From Bradyrhizobium cytisi (GTDB lineage: Bacteria > Pseudomonadota > Alphaproteobacteria > Rhizobiales > Xanthobacteraceae), in NCBI RefSeq assembly GCF_008123515.1, contig NZ_VSSR01000005.1, forward strand, positions 62,001-126,000: DNA of 64,000 nucleotides, in the 5' to 3' direction. Position 1 is the first letter of the stretch. Every line of letters begins with the position of its first letter. This document shows positions 54,254 through 62,052 of the stretch, in pieces. The position numbers and the translations under genes are program-made. The notes beneath the pieces were generated by a model, which did no database searches, was not told where the DNA came from, and was given only the letters and a program-made list of their open reading frames with translations.

Positions 54254-54907
54254 TCATTCCGTCGACTTGGCCGGAGTGCCCCGATCAATCCGCGAAATGG
54301 CCAAGGCCGCGAGCGCTGTCCGGTTGCTGATCTCCAGCTTCTGGAAGATGTGGTGAAGATGGACTTTGATTGTGCCGTCGGCAATGTTCAAGCGGCGTCC
54401 AATTTGCTTGTTTGATAGTCCTTCCGAAACCAAGCGCATGATCTGACGCTCTCGGTCCGTCAGCACAGCCAGCGCACTCTCTGAATTCACCTCGTGCCCC
54501 GCCGGCATAACCTGATCAATTGAGGATTGCGGCACGATTCTTTCGCCGCTTGCGATTTGCCGTAAAGATTGCACCAGCGCTTCGGGTAAGGTCTCCTTCA
54601 GGATCACGCTGCAGCCATCGAACGCGTCCGGCGAGATCAGCCCGTAGACTTCTGAGGGGATGAAAAACACCAGGCGGATCGGGCGATCGGCTGGATTGAG
54701 GGCAGAGGAGCCCAGTGCGATCAGCTCGGACATCGTTGAATCGAGAATCGCGATATCGGGCGCAAGGCTGTCGATCGCCTGCACGCAGCTAGCAGCATCA
54801 CCACAAGATGCAACAATTTCGAAGTCATCTTCCGAGCCGAGCACGCTGGTCAAACCTCGCAAGACCACCGGATGCCGGTCTGCAATCACTATTCTTGTGC
54901 AATTCAT
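54254..54907 (-). CDS. Response regulator, NarL/FixJ (LuxR) family
   Basis: A 217-residue regulator. The receiver keeps the phosphorylation pieces: acidic residue in IVIADRHPVVLRGL, the phosphoacceptor Asp in PDIAILDSTMSE (near residue 55) and Lys in GCSVILKETLPEAL. The C-terminal LuxR HTH (LTDRERQIMRLVSEGLSNKQ, IGRRLNIADGTIKVHLHHIF) is near residues 147-205. ATG 54907 is used; TTG at 54919 is in frame but less likely. A 21-base tandem duplication lies just upstream. Its kinase is not in the window. Confidence 0.92.
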   Translation of the reverse strand: MNCTRIVIADRHPVVLRGLTSVLGSEDDFEIVASCGDAASCVQAIDSLAPDIAILDSTMSELIALGSSALNPADRPIRLVFFIPSEVYGLISPDAFDGCSVILKETLPEALVQSLRQIASGERIVPQSSIDQVMPAGHEVNSESALAVLTDRERQIMRLVSEGLSNKQIGRRLNIADGTIKVHLHHIFQKLEISNRTALAALAISRIDRGTPAKSTE

Positions 54908-54910
54908 TGG

Positions 54911-54952
54911 GCTTCTCAATCAGTCGCCCCCGCTTCTCAATCAGTCGCCCCC
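54911..54952. repeat. 21-bp perfect tandem duplication
   Basis: The 21 bases at 54911-54931 (GCTTCTCAATCAGTCGCCCC plus C) recur identically at 54932-54952. They lie in the 5' leader of the response-regulator gene starting at 54907, only three bases from its start codon, and carry the GAGAAG that could act as its ribosome site (on -). Confidence 0.9.
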
Positions 54953-55222
54953 GATGTCAACGTTCACCCACCTCTCATTGTTTCACGTCTCTGCCGGCCA
55001 TACGGCCCCGCGCGATATCTTACCGCAGAACTACGATCATTGTCCCGGGGCGCCTCGCCCGTAGAACCCCGGTGCGGATCGCCACATTGCGTTCTCGCGA
55101 CGAGAAATTCCCGTAACGACGCCCCAGAAACTCATATTTCCTACTTCTGGCAGCTTCATCAATACACCTGTCCCGGCGATTGCGCCGGTCGGCGATATTT
55201 CAGTCCGACCCGCGGCTCTAGG

Positions 55223-55280
55223 GATTCACGCAATGTGCGGAAACATTTTGATGTTGGCTCATCTGCAGATTGCGTGAATC
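55223..55280. promoter_or_regulatory. Perfect 12-bp inverted repeat, candidate operator or hairpin
   Basis: GATTCACGCAAT (55223-55234) and ATTGCGTGAATC (55269-55280) are perfect reverse complements separated by 34 bases; inside them GATG/CATC add a short second pairing. This could be a two-site operator or a leader RNA stem. It lies 305 bases upstream of the pseudo-receiver regulator. Confidence 0.55.
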
Positions 55281-55503
55281 GCGCTCCGCGACGCCAGTGG
55301 ATTCCGCAAGTGCACCTATAACGAACGGTATATATGGAAATCGAAAATCCGGATTTAACGTTCATAAAACCTTAACAAACAAATTAAGGGCCAAGAACCT
55401 GCCAAATAACGGCAAAGGCTGGAAGCACACAGCCGGGGTAGCACGAAAGAGTAGCCGCCGAACAAAACCGATCAACTGAGCGACCTGTAAGGAGGCAGGC
55501 GGA

Positions 55504-55533
55504 ATGATCGGCGGAGTTCACTTTGACTTCTAA
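55504..55533 (+). CDS. Possible 9-residue leader peptide
   Basis: AAGGAGG at 55489-55495 sits eight bases before ATG 55504, which opens the nine-codon frame MIGGVHFDF ending at TAA 55531-55533, 51 bases before the regulator gene. The strong ribosome site is unusual here, but the frame is short and could be chance. No attenuator-type codon run is visible. Confidence 0.3.
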   Translation: MIGGVHFDF

Positions 55534-55552
55534 ATGTTTCGAAAATGTTTCG
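55532..55552. promoter_or_regulatory. Direct repeat with helical spacing
   Basis: AAATGTTTCG occurs at 55532-55541 and again at 55543-55552, an 11-base period that puts both on the same face of the DNA helix. The centre also forms the palindrome TTTCGAAA. It lies 33 bases before the regulator ATG. Confidence 0.4.
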
Positions 55553-55584
55553 TTGCAGTCGTAGCGTAGGTGCTGGAGGGTACA

Positions 55585-56391
55585 ATGCCGAGGCGTCAGT
55601 CTTATGAAACAATTCTTATTGGAAAGAACATTTTAGTCAGAGAGGGAATTTCACGGATCCTACATGCTGCAAATTTCAGGATCGTGCTCTCTGCTTCGAG
55701 CGCTGATGAGCTACCAAGCGAGCTCCAATCACATCAGCTGCTGTTTCTCATTATCCACAACGGCGATAGCTTCGATGTCGCCTTGGAGCAAATCCGTTTC
55801 GTCAGAGCTCGAAGCCCTGATGCTCGGATCGCAGTCGTATCGGATCATTATTGCCCAAGCGACCTTGTCTCGGCCCATCGGGCTGGTGCGAGCGGCTATT
55901 TCGTGAACGTCAATTCTTGCGATGCCTTCATCAAATCCATTGAGCTCGTGACGATGGGAGAGGCCGTCTTTCCTCCGGCATTCCTGTCGTTCGCGCTTGA
56001 CGGCATTCTTGAGCGCGAAGCGGCACCGACCGAAGAGGTCGAGCATGGCATCGTGCTCACCGCGGGGGAGCCGGTTGCGCCACATCTTTCTCCACGTGAG
56101 AAGGCGATCTTGTCTTGCTTGATCGAGGGCAGTTCGAACAAATCCATCGCCCGAAAGATCGACATAGCCGAGGCGACCGTGAAAGTTCATGTTAAGGCGA
56201 TCCTGCGCAAGATCCGGGTCCAGAACCGAACCCAGGCTGCGATCTGGGGAATGAACAATGGGTCACTGGTGCACTCCGCAAATGGACACACCTTGCCCTC
56301 GATCATCCCTCAACCCGTAGGCTTCAGCGCGTTGCGATCCGATCGCCGAAATCACGCCAATCAAACTCCGGGCGTTACCAAACTCGACTAG
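55585..56391 (+). CDS. LuxR-family regulator with degenerate receiver
   Basis: A 268-residue protein starting at ATG 55585 with TGGAGGG upstream. Residues 1-130 match a receiver domain by pattern (ILIGKNILVREGISRILHA, IRFVRARSPDARIAVVSDH, HRAGASGYFVNVNSCDAFIK), but the acidic cluster is IGKN, the position of the phosphoacceptor Asp is hydrophobic (LLFLIIHNGDS) and the conserved Lys is Asn (GYFVNVNS). The LuxR HTH follows (LSPREKAILSCLIEGSSNKS, IARKIDIAEATVKVHVKAIL, residues about 173-230). It has a 40-residue C-terminal tail. The gene is less G+C rich than its neighbours. Probably controlled without phosphorylation. Confidence 0.9.
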   Translation: MPRRQSYETILIGKNILVREGISRILHAANFRIVLSASSADELPSELQSHQLLFLIIHNGDSFDVALEQIRFVRARSPDARIAVVSDHYCPSDLVSAHRAGASGYFVNVNSCDAFIKSIELVTMGEAVFPPAFLSFALDGILEREAAPTEEVEHGIVLTAGEPVAPHLSPREKAILSCLIEGSSNKSIARKIDIAEATVKVHVKAILRKIRVQNRTQAAIWGMNNGSLVHSANGHTLPSIIPQPVGFSALRSDRRNHANQTPGVTKLD

Positions 56392-56869
56392 CGGACCCTG
56401 GCCGCGTCTACCACCTCATCGCAACGGCGTCTCGACAAGCGATAAAGGACTAATCCCGCGGCACGGCAACCATCACGCGGTCTGCAATCTTCTCGACGCG
56501 CCACAGCAGCCACGCTGCTGTGGCGTTCGTCTGTCGTGCAGACCTCGACCGTCCCGGTTCACCCACAGCGCACTGATAGTGCTTTGATTTCCGCCGTGCT
56601 TGAACGCGCCAACCAGCACGGCTACGTGGCCATCGCCTTTCGCGCTCGCGCGTCTGCGCGCGGCATTCGAAATCGATCACGGTCGCACTGAATGCACTTG
56701 ATCGTGTCCGCATACCCAAATCGTCTCATGCAAATGCACGAAGACGCGTCAGCTGAATTGCGCTTACGTTCTTTACACGCTCCTGCCCGATCAGCACGCT
56801 GAGATCGGACTTATGCGGGCGAAAGTACATAATTGAACGATTGCAAATTCTAGCAATGCGGAGGGTCTT
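56392..56869. other. Intergenic gap before the polysaccharide cluster
   Basis: A 478-base gap. It contains a near-perfect hairpin at 56499-56525, a short inverted repeat ATTGC...GCAAT at 56840-56857 just before the Shine-Dalgarno GCGGAGGG of the nucleotidyltransferase, and otherwise no recognisable gene. A - strand open frame at 56450-56719 has no family resemblance. Confidence 0.5.
56499..56525. other. Perfect 12-bp stem, 3-base loop hairpin
   Basis: CGCCACAGCAGC (56499-56510) and GCTGCTGTGGCG (56514-56525) are exact reverse complements with loop CAC. No T-run follows on either strand, so it is a hairpin of unknown use: transcription stop after the regulator gene, an mRNA-stabilising stem or an element remnant. 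Confidence 0.55.
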
Positions 56870-57589
56870 ATGAAGGCGGTTATTCAATGCGGCGGCAAAG
56901 GAACTCGCTTACGCCCCCACACCTCAATTTTGCCGAAACCACTTATGCCAATCGGTGCGCGTCCCGTACTTGAGCTCGTTCTCAAGTGGCTCAGGCGGAA
57001 CGGGATCAGGGAGGTCTACGTCACGACCGGATATCTGGGCCACCTTATCCGCAGCGTCTGCGGAGACGGCAACCAGTGGAACATGCGCATCAACTATACG
57101 CAGGAAATGGAGCCGCTCGGAACCATTGGCCCACTGTCGCTGCTGCGCGACCAACTCGACGAGCCGTTTCTCGTACTCAATGGCGACGTGCTGACGGATC
57201 TGAATCTCAATCAGTTCGTGAACTGCCATCGGCGCAGCAACTCTCCGCTCTCGATCGCCACGTCGATCCGGCCGACCAAGATGGACTTTGGCGTGATCGA
57301 AGAGATGGAAGGGCGCGTGAGCGATTTCCGCGAAAAGCCCGAGCTCACGCATCTCGTCAGCATGGGGATCTACTGCATGGACCCGTCTATCGTCGAGCGG
57401 ATCCCGTCAGGCGTTCCCTTCGGGTTTGACGATCTGATGTTCCAGATGCTCAACGAGGACGTGCCAGTCAACGTCTTCAAGCACAGCGGCCTCTGGCTCG
57501 ACATCGGACGCGTCGAGGACTTCCTGAAAGCACAGGATGTCGCATGGGACGAACAGTCCCCTGCACTCGCAAGTTTCGCCGCCGCCTGA
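56870..57589 (+). CDS. Sugar-1-phosphate nucleotidyltransferase
   Basis: A 239-residue single-domain NTP transferase. The nucleotide-binding signature MKAVIQCGGKGTRLRPHTS and KPLMPIG is at the start, EPLGTIGPLSLLRDQLDEPF near residue 81, FLVLNGDVLTDLN near 100 and the product-site VFKHSGLWLDIGRVEDFLKA near residue 204. It resembles mannose/glucosamine-1-phosphate guanylyltransferases such as PtmE; no C-terminal hexapeptide acyltransferase domain is present. First gene of the polysaccharide operon; clear Shine-Dalgarno. Confidence 0.92.
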   Translation: MKAVIQCGGKGTRLRPHTSILPKPLMPIGARPVLELVLKWLRRNGIREVYVTTGYLGHLIRSVCGDGNQWNMRINYTQEMEPLGTIGPLSLLRDQLDEPFLVLNGDVLTDLNLNQFVNCHRRSNSPLSIATSIRPTKMDFGVIEEMEGRVSDFREKPELTHLVSMGIYCMDPSIVERIPSGVPFGFDDLMFQMLNEDVPVNVFKHSGLWLDIGRVEDFLKAQDVAWDEQSPALASFAAA

Positions 57590-57667
57590 GGCCGATTCTC
57601 ATCCTGCAGTGATCGCAACAGTCGCGCTCGCGGCGCGAGCTCGCGCCCAGAATTGGAGATGAACAAC

Positions 57668-58804
57668 ATGCTATTGGTATCAGAGCCGGTCCTGGGCGAA
57701 GAGGAGAAGGGCGCTCTCGCCGCGGTCATTGAAAGCGGCTGGGTGACGATGGGAGATCGAGTTCGCGACTTCGAGCAGGCGTTCGCCCGCCTGCACGAGG
57801 CCGAGGATGCGGTCGCCGTCGGCTCCTGCACGGCGGCCCTCCACCTCATCCTGCACGCCCTTGGCATTGGCCCCGGCGACGAGGTCCTCGTCCCCTCGCT
57901 GACCTTCGTAGCGACCGCCAACAGCGTCCTCTATGTCGGCGCCAAACCAGTCTTCGTCGATATCGGGTCGGCAGAGGTTCCACTGATGTCGCTGGACGAA
58001 GCGGAAGCAAGGTGCACCTCCAGGACCAAGGCCATCATCCTCGTTCATTTTGCCGGCTACCTTGCACATCGCGATGCCTGGCAATCCTTTGCACGCCGGA
58101 AGGGGCTGCTCTTGATCGAGGACGCCGCCCATGCACCCGGACTGCCCGAGGTCGGCAGCTATGGCGAGGCAGCCGCCTTCAGCTTCTACGGAAACAAGAA
58201 CATGACCACGGCCGAAGGAGGCGCGATCATTGCGCGCAGCCGGGCCCTGCGCGAGACCATCCGGCAGGCCCGCGCTCATGGGATGACAAGCGGTGCACGG
58301 CAACGCCTCACCAGCCGCCGTCCCGACTACGACGTGACGGTTCTCGGCTTCAACTACCGGATGGACGAGCTGCGGGCTGCGCTTGGCCTCGTGCAGCTCA
58401 AGAAGTTGCCGGAATGGAACGAGATCAGGCGGCGGTTGTCGGCCACATACCGTGAGCTCATGGCGGAACATTGCCCATCGGTGATGATACCTTTTGAAGA
58501 TCCCTGGCCGTCGACCCACCATTTGATGCCGGTGGTGCTGCCGCCGGCAACCAGCCGGCAGCGCGTCATCGATCGCCTGCGCAAGCATGGCATTCAGACC
58601 ACGGTTCACTATCCGCCCGTTCACCGCCTGACTTTCTACAGAGATCTCTATCCAGAGATTCTCCTGCCACGCACCGAGGATTTTGCTCGACGCGAATTGA
58701 CGCTGCCTTTGCATCCACGAATGACGACGGCGGATGTCGAGAAAGTCGTGGTTGCACTGACGACTGCACTCACCACCGATTTCCCAGTGGGGGCGGTAGC
58801 ATGA
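57668..58804 (+). CDS. DegT/DnrJ/EryC1/StrS-family sugar aminotransferase
   Basis: A 378-residue PLP enzyme that aminates keto-sugar nucleotides. ATG 57668 (MLLVSEPVLGEEEK) fits the TTGGAG at 57653-57658; ATG 57659 is in frame but too close. Hallmarks: GSCTAALHLILHALGIGPGD near residue 55, VLVPSLTFVATANSVLYVGA near 77, LLIEDAAHAPGLPEVGSYGE near 150 and the cofactor-lysine motif FYGNKNMTTAEGGAII near 178. It overlaps the sugar transferase by ATGA. With the LegB-like dehydratase it should convert a nucleotide-hexose to a 4-amino-4,6-dideoxy sugar (inference). Confidence 0.94.
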   Translation: MLLVSEPVLGEEEKGALAAVIESGWVTMGDRVRDFEQAFARLHEAEDAVAVGSCTAALHLILHALGIGPGDEVLVPSLTFVATANSVLYVGAKPVFVDIGSAEVPLMSLDEAEARCTSRTKAIILVHFAGYLAHRDAWQSFARRKGLLLIEDAAHAPGLPEVGSYGEAAAFSFYGNKNMTTAEGGAIIARSRALRETIRQARAHGMTSGARQRLTSRRPDYDVTVLGFNYRMDELRAALGLVQLKKLPEWNEIRRRLSATYRELMAEHCPSVMIPFEDPWPSTHHLMPVVLPPATSRQRVIDRLRKHGIQTTVHYPPVHRLTFYRDLYPEILLPRTEDFARRELTLPLHPRMTTADVEKVVVALTTALTTDFPVGAVA

Positions 58805-59487
58805 CCCTGCCCGAGATAGCGAACCGGTGGGGCGCGCAATCTCGTTCATCTCGCTTGAGTGCACGGCGCGCAATCGATGTTCTCTGTGCCGGCACCGCGA
58901 TGGTATCGCTTTCACCCGTCTTCGTCGTTGTCGCGTTCGTCATTTGGCTCGAGAGCGGGCGGCCACTCCTGTTCTCGCAACTTCGCCTGGGACAAAGCGG
59001 CGAACCGTTTCGCATGTACAAGTTTCGCAAGTTCGGACCGAGCTGCGGAAGCGGCGGCTCGCCCCTGACGCTGCAGGAGGATGAACGTTTGACGGCCGTC
59101 GGCCGAATCCTCGCCGCGACCAAGCTGGATGAGCTGCCGCAGCTCTGGAACGTCCTGCGCGGCGACATGTCTCTCGTCGGCCCCCGACCGGAGTCTCTCA
59201 GCTTTTCCGATTGCTTTCGCGACGGCTTCGAAAAGCTGCTCGACTACAAACCAGGTGTGTTCGGCCCGTGTCAGGTCCTGTTCAGACACGAAAACAGGAT
59301 GTACCCCACCGACGCGCCGGCAGCGGAGTACTATCGAAAAGTGCTGTTTCCAGCCAAGGCGAAGATCGACCTTGCCTATTTTCCGCGACGGACTCTCGTA
59401 TCGGATTTCGGCTGGATCGCCCGTGCCGGGCACGTCATCGCCGTGGAATGCTGGGGCGCGTTAACGCGGAAGCTTCGATCAAGATGA
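58801..59487 (+). CDS. ExoY-type undecaprenyl-phosphate sugar transferase
   Basis: A 228-residue initiating glycosyltransferase. A hydrophobic segment (DVLCAGTAMVSLSPVFVVVAFVIWLESGR, residues about 22-50) anchors it, and the catalytic signature MYKFRKF near residue 75, ATKLDELPQLWNVLRGDMSL near residue 103 and VGPRPESL near residue 122 follow. The single membrane region is as in ExoY/PglC, shorter than WbaP. It transfers a sugar-1-phosphate to undecaprenyl phosphate at the inner membrane to start repeat-unit synthesis. Stop lies 16 bases before the dehydratase gene. Confidence 0.94.
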   Translation: MTLPEIANRWGAQSRSSRLSARRAIDVLCAGTAMVSLSPVFVVVAFVIWLESGRPLLFSQLRLGQSGEPFRMYKFRKFGPSCGSGGSPLTLQEDERLTAVGRILAATKLDELPQLWNVLRGDMSLVGPRPESLSFSDCFRDGFEKLLDYKPGVFGPCQVLFRHENRMYPTDAPAAEYYRKVLFPAKAKIDLAYFPRRTLVSDFGWIARAGHVIAVECWGALTRKLRSR

Positions 59488-59503
59488 GAGAAAGAGAGGG
59501 GCG

Positions 59504-60514
59504 ATGATGACCTATCTTGGAGCAAAAGTTCTCGTGACAGGAGCCGACGGCTTCATCGGATCGCACCTGACGGAGCACCTCGTTTCGGCAGGAGCTGACG
59601 TAACTGCGTTGGCGCAATACAACTCCTTCGATAGCCATGGTTGGCTCGACGATATCCCCCAAACAACCCGACAGAAGCTCAATCTCGTGCGCGGCGACAT
59701 TCGCGACGCGGCCTTCGTCAGCCGGCTAGTCCAGGGCCATCACTATGTCTTTCACCTCGCGGCGCTGATCGCCATACCCTATTCCTATCTCGCGCCGCAA
59801 TCCTACGTGGAGACCAACGTACTCGGTACATTGAACATCCTCGAGGCCGCACGCCAACACGGCATCGAACGGCTGGTCGTGACGTCGACGAGCGAGGTCT
59901 ATGGTACGGCGATGAAGATGCCGATCGATGAATCTCACCCGCTGCAAGGGCAATCGCCCTACTCCGCCTCCAAGATCGGCGCAGACATGATGGCCGAGGC
60001 CTTCGCGCGCTCGTTCGGCGTTCCCGTCGTAATCCTCAGACCGTTCAACACGTTCGGACCTCGGCAAAGCGAACGCGCGATCATCGGCACGATCATCCGG
60101 CAGGCCCTCGATCCGGAATGCGGTGCGATCATGGTCGGTGATACGACCACCGTCCGCGATCTGACATTCGTCACGGATACAGCCGCGGCATTCATGGCGG
60201 CCGGACTAGCGGACGGCGTCGAATATGGTCATGCCTACAACGCCGGCAGTCAGCGCGCCATCACAATTGGTGATCTGATCGACAACATTCTCGAGCTGAC
60301 GTCCAGTCACAAGCCGGTCCTTCGCGACGAAAAGCGCCTGCGGCCGACAAATTCGGAAGTGCGCGCGCTCCTTGCCGACTCCACCCGGTTCGTACGGGCG
60401 ACCGGCTGGACGCCGAAGGTCACGCTGCGCGAGGGACTGGAGCGAACCGTCAATTGGTGGCGCGGTCGCCTCTCCACTAAGAAAATCCGACAGCAGACGG
60501 ATTTTATTACATGA
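59504..60514 (+). CDS. NAD-dependent sugar-nucleotide 4,6-dehydratase, LegB-like
   Basis: A 336-residue extended SDR. The NAD motif KVLVTGADGFIGSHLTEHLV is near residue 8, HLAALIAIPYSYLAPQSYVE near 86 and TSTSEVYGTAMKMPIDESHP near 126, with the catalytic YSASKIGADMMAEAFARSFG near 155. The LAALIAIPYSY and LQGQSPYSASKIGAD wording is typical of LegB-type 4,6-dehydratases (GDP- or UDP-GlcNAc). ATG 59504 or 59507; GAGAGGGG is upstream. It provides the 4-keto-6-deoxy sugar for the aminotransferase. Confidence 0.93.
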   Translation: MMTYLGAKVLVTGADGFIGSHLTEHLVSAGADVTALAQYNSFDSHGWLDDIPQTTRQKLNLVRGDIRDAAFVSRLVQGHHYVFHLAALIAIPYSYLAPQSYVETNVLGTLNILEAARQHGIERLVVTSTSEVYGTAMKMPIDESHPLQGQSPYSASKIGADMMAEAFARSFGVPVVILRPFNTFGPRQSERAIIGTIIRQALDPECGAIMVGDTTTVRDLTFVTDTAAAFMAAGLADGVEYGHAYNAGSQRAITIGDLIDNILELTSSHKPVLRDEKRLRPTNSEVRALLADSTRFVRATGWTPKVTLREGLERTVNWWRGRLSTKKIRQQTDFIT

Positions 60515-60556
60515 CGAGGCCGCGCAACCGATGCTCGATTATGCAAGGAGATCGCT

Positions 60557-61816
60557 ATGGGCGACACCAAGGGCGTCAGGACGTTCAGCCGCATCTCGAT
60601 TGCCGGCTGGATGGCGATAGTTCTGCTCGCCAGCAGCCCGTGCTTCGCAGCACAGTATAGGCTGGCGGCGGGTGATACCGTCGAAGTGTCGATCGGAGGT
60701 GCGTCGGAACAACGTCACCGGGCGCAAATCCAGATCGACGGCACGATCGCTCTTCCCGGAATCGGCACGGTCGAGGTCGCGGGCCTGACTACGGCCGAGT
60801 TACAGAGCCGGATGGAAACGTTGCTGCAGTCGAAGATATTGCGGCAACGGCTGCCAGACGGGCGCGAACAGGCAATCGTCGTCGTGCCTGGCGACGTGAT
60901 CGCGAGCGTGGTGGAGTATCGTCCCATTTACGTTACCGGTGACGTTCTGACGCCCGGACAGTTGGCATACAGGTCCTCGATGACCGTGCGCCAGGCTGTC
61001 GCGGTTTCCGGCGGTTACAGCCTGTTGCGTTCCCGCAATCAGCCCGGCGCCAACGATCCAGCGGATCTTCTGCGCGACTATCAGTCCTTTTCCACGGAGT
61101 ACGTGAAAGAGTACTTCCATATCCTTCGTGTCGATGCCGAACTTGCAGACAAGGAAACCTTCGATCAGACGCCGCCCCAGGACATCTCTTTGCCGTCATC
61201 TGCAATCGTTCCGATCGTGCAGGCTGAGGCAGAGTCGCTAAAGACCGCCCAACGCGACTATCGCAAGGAGCGGATGTTTCTGGAAAACGCCGTAAAGCAA
61301 GCGGACGGACAGTTCGCGGCGCTCAGTAAGCAGCAGGAAGGCGAAGAAAAAGGCGTGCAGGCGGATGAGGAAGAACTCGATCGCGTCGTGAAGCTGTTCG
61401 GTTCGGGCTCCCTACCGAGTCCCCGCGTCACTGAAAGTCGACGTGCCCTTCTGCTTTCATCGACGCGCCGTCTGCAAACCATGGTCGAGCTCATGCGTCT
61501 CCAACGCCAGCGCGAGGATTCCGCCCGGCAGATCGATCGCGCCGCAAGCCAGCGCTCGATCACGTTGCTTCATGAGCTGAGGGATTCCAACGTCCACATA
61601 ACCGACCTGCGCATCAGAATGAGGTCGTTAGCGCAGAAGCTGCAGCCCGTAAGCGGAAGCGCGGCGGTACCAGCGGGAACAGGTGACCTAAAGCCCCAGG
61701 TCACCGTCGTACGAAAGTCCGGCCAGAGTTGGGAAAAGATCGTCGCAACCGAAGATTTCGACCTGGAACCAGGTGACGTCATCGAAATCGCGTTGCACGC
61801 CCCGGGCGGCTCATAA
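60557..61816 (+). CDS. ExoF-like polysaccharide export protein
   Basis: A 419-residue outer-membrane/periplasm polysaccharide export protein. A signal peptide ends near CFAAQ (residues 1-32), followed by the Poly_export region YRLAAGDTVEVSIGGASEQR, DGTIALPGIGTVEVAGLTTA and an SLBB-type strand set (RPIYVTGDVLTPGQLAYRSS near residue 120). Residues about 215-365 are strongly charged and coiled-coil-like, as in ExoF/PssN. The end returns to a compact domain (FDLEPGDVIEIALHAPGGS). ExoF-type proteins act with ExoY-type transferases in rhizobial exopolysaccharide synthesis. Confidence 0.92.
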   Translation: MGDTKGVRTFSRISIAGWMAIVLLASSPCFAAQYRLAAGDTVEVSIGGASEQRHRAQIQIDGTIALPGIGTVEVAGLTTAELQSRMETLLQSKILRQRLPDGREQAIVVVPGDVIASVVEYRPIYVTGDVLTPGQLAYRSSMTVRQAVAVSGGYSLLRSRNQPGANDPADLLRDYQSFSTEYVKEYFHILRVDAELADKETFDQTPPQDISLPSSAIVPIVQAEAESLKTAQRDYRKERMFLENAVKQADGQFAALSKQQEGEEKGVQADEEELDRVVKLFGSGSLPSPRVTESRRALLLSSTRRLQTMVELMRLQRQREDSARQIDRAASQRSITLLHELRDSNVHITDLRIRMRSLAQKLQPVSGSAAVPAGTGDLKPQVTVVRKSGQSWEKIVATEDFDLEPGDVIEIALHAPGGS

Positions 61817-62052
61817 CGCCACCGGCTTAAACGTGTATCGCACCGACCCGCAGAGCCTCCACCGGGGCAGTCAACAAGCGATCTCCGCCTACCCCGCGTG
61901 AGCCTCCTCCGCTTCCCCGAGAACATCGGCTGGATTACTCCCAAGTTGACCTCCTAACTCCGATTCAACGTTTACAACGCGCCCGCCAATTGGAGAATGG
62001 TCGTCAGATATCGTTCATTTGAACGAGCCGGTAGACGAAAAGGGCGCATCGA

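Larger units (their letters stand above)
54908..55584. other. Long repeat-rich leader region between two LuxR-type regulators
   Basis: A 677-base gap between divergent regulator genes. It is lower in G+C than its surroundings and holds a 21-bp tandem duplication (54911-54952), a 58-base perfect inverted repeat structure (55223-55280), a small palindrome CCTTAA...TTAAGG (55370-55389), a possible short leader ORF at 55504 and a direct repeat at 55532-55552. It is the most structured non-coding stretch of the window. Confidence 0.75.

Noticed and set aside
56450..56719. - strand 89-codon open frame
   Set aside because: No ribosome site, Arg-rich and without family resemblance; it also spans the 12-bp hairpin.
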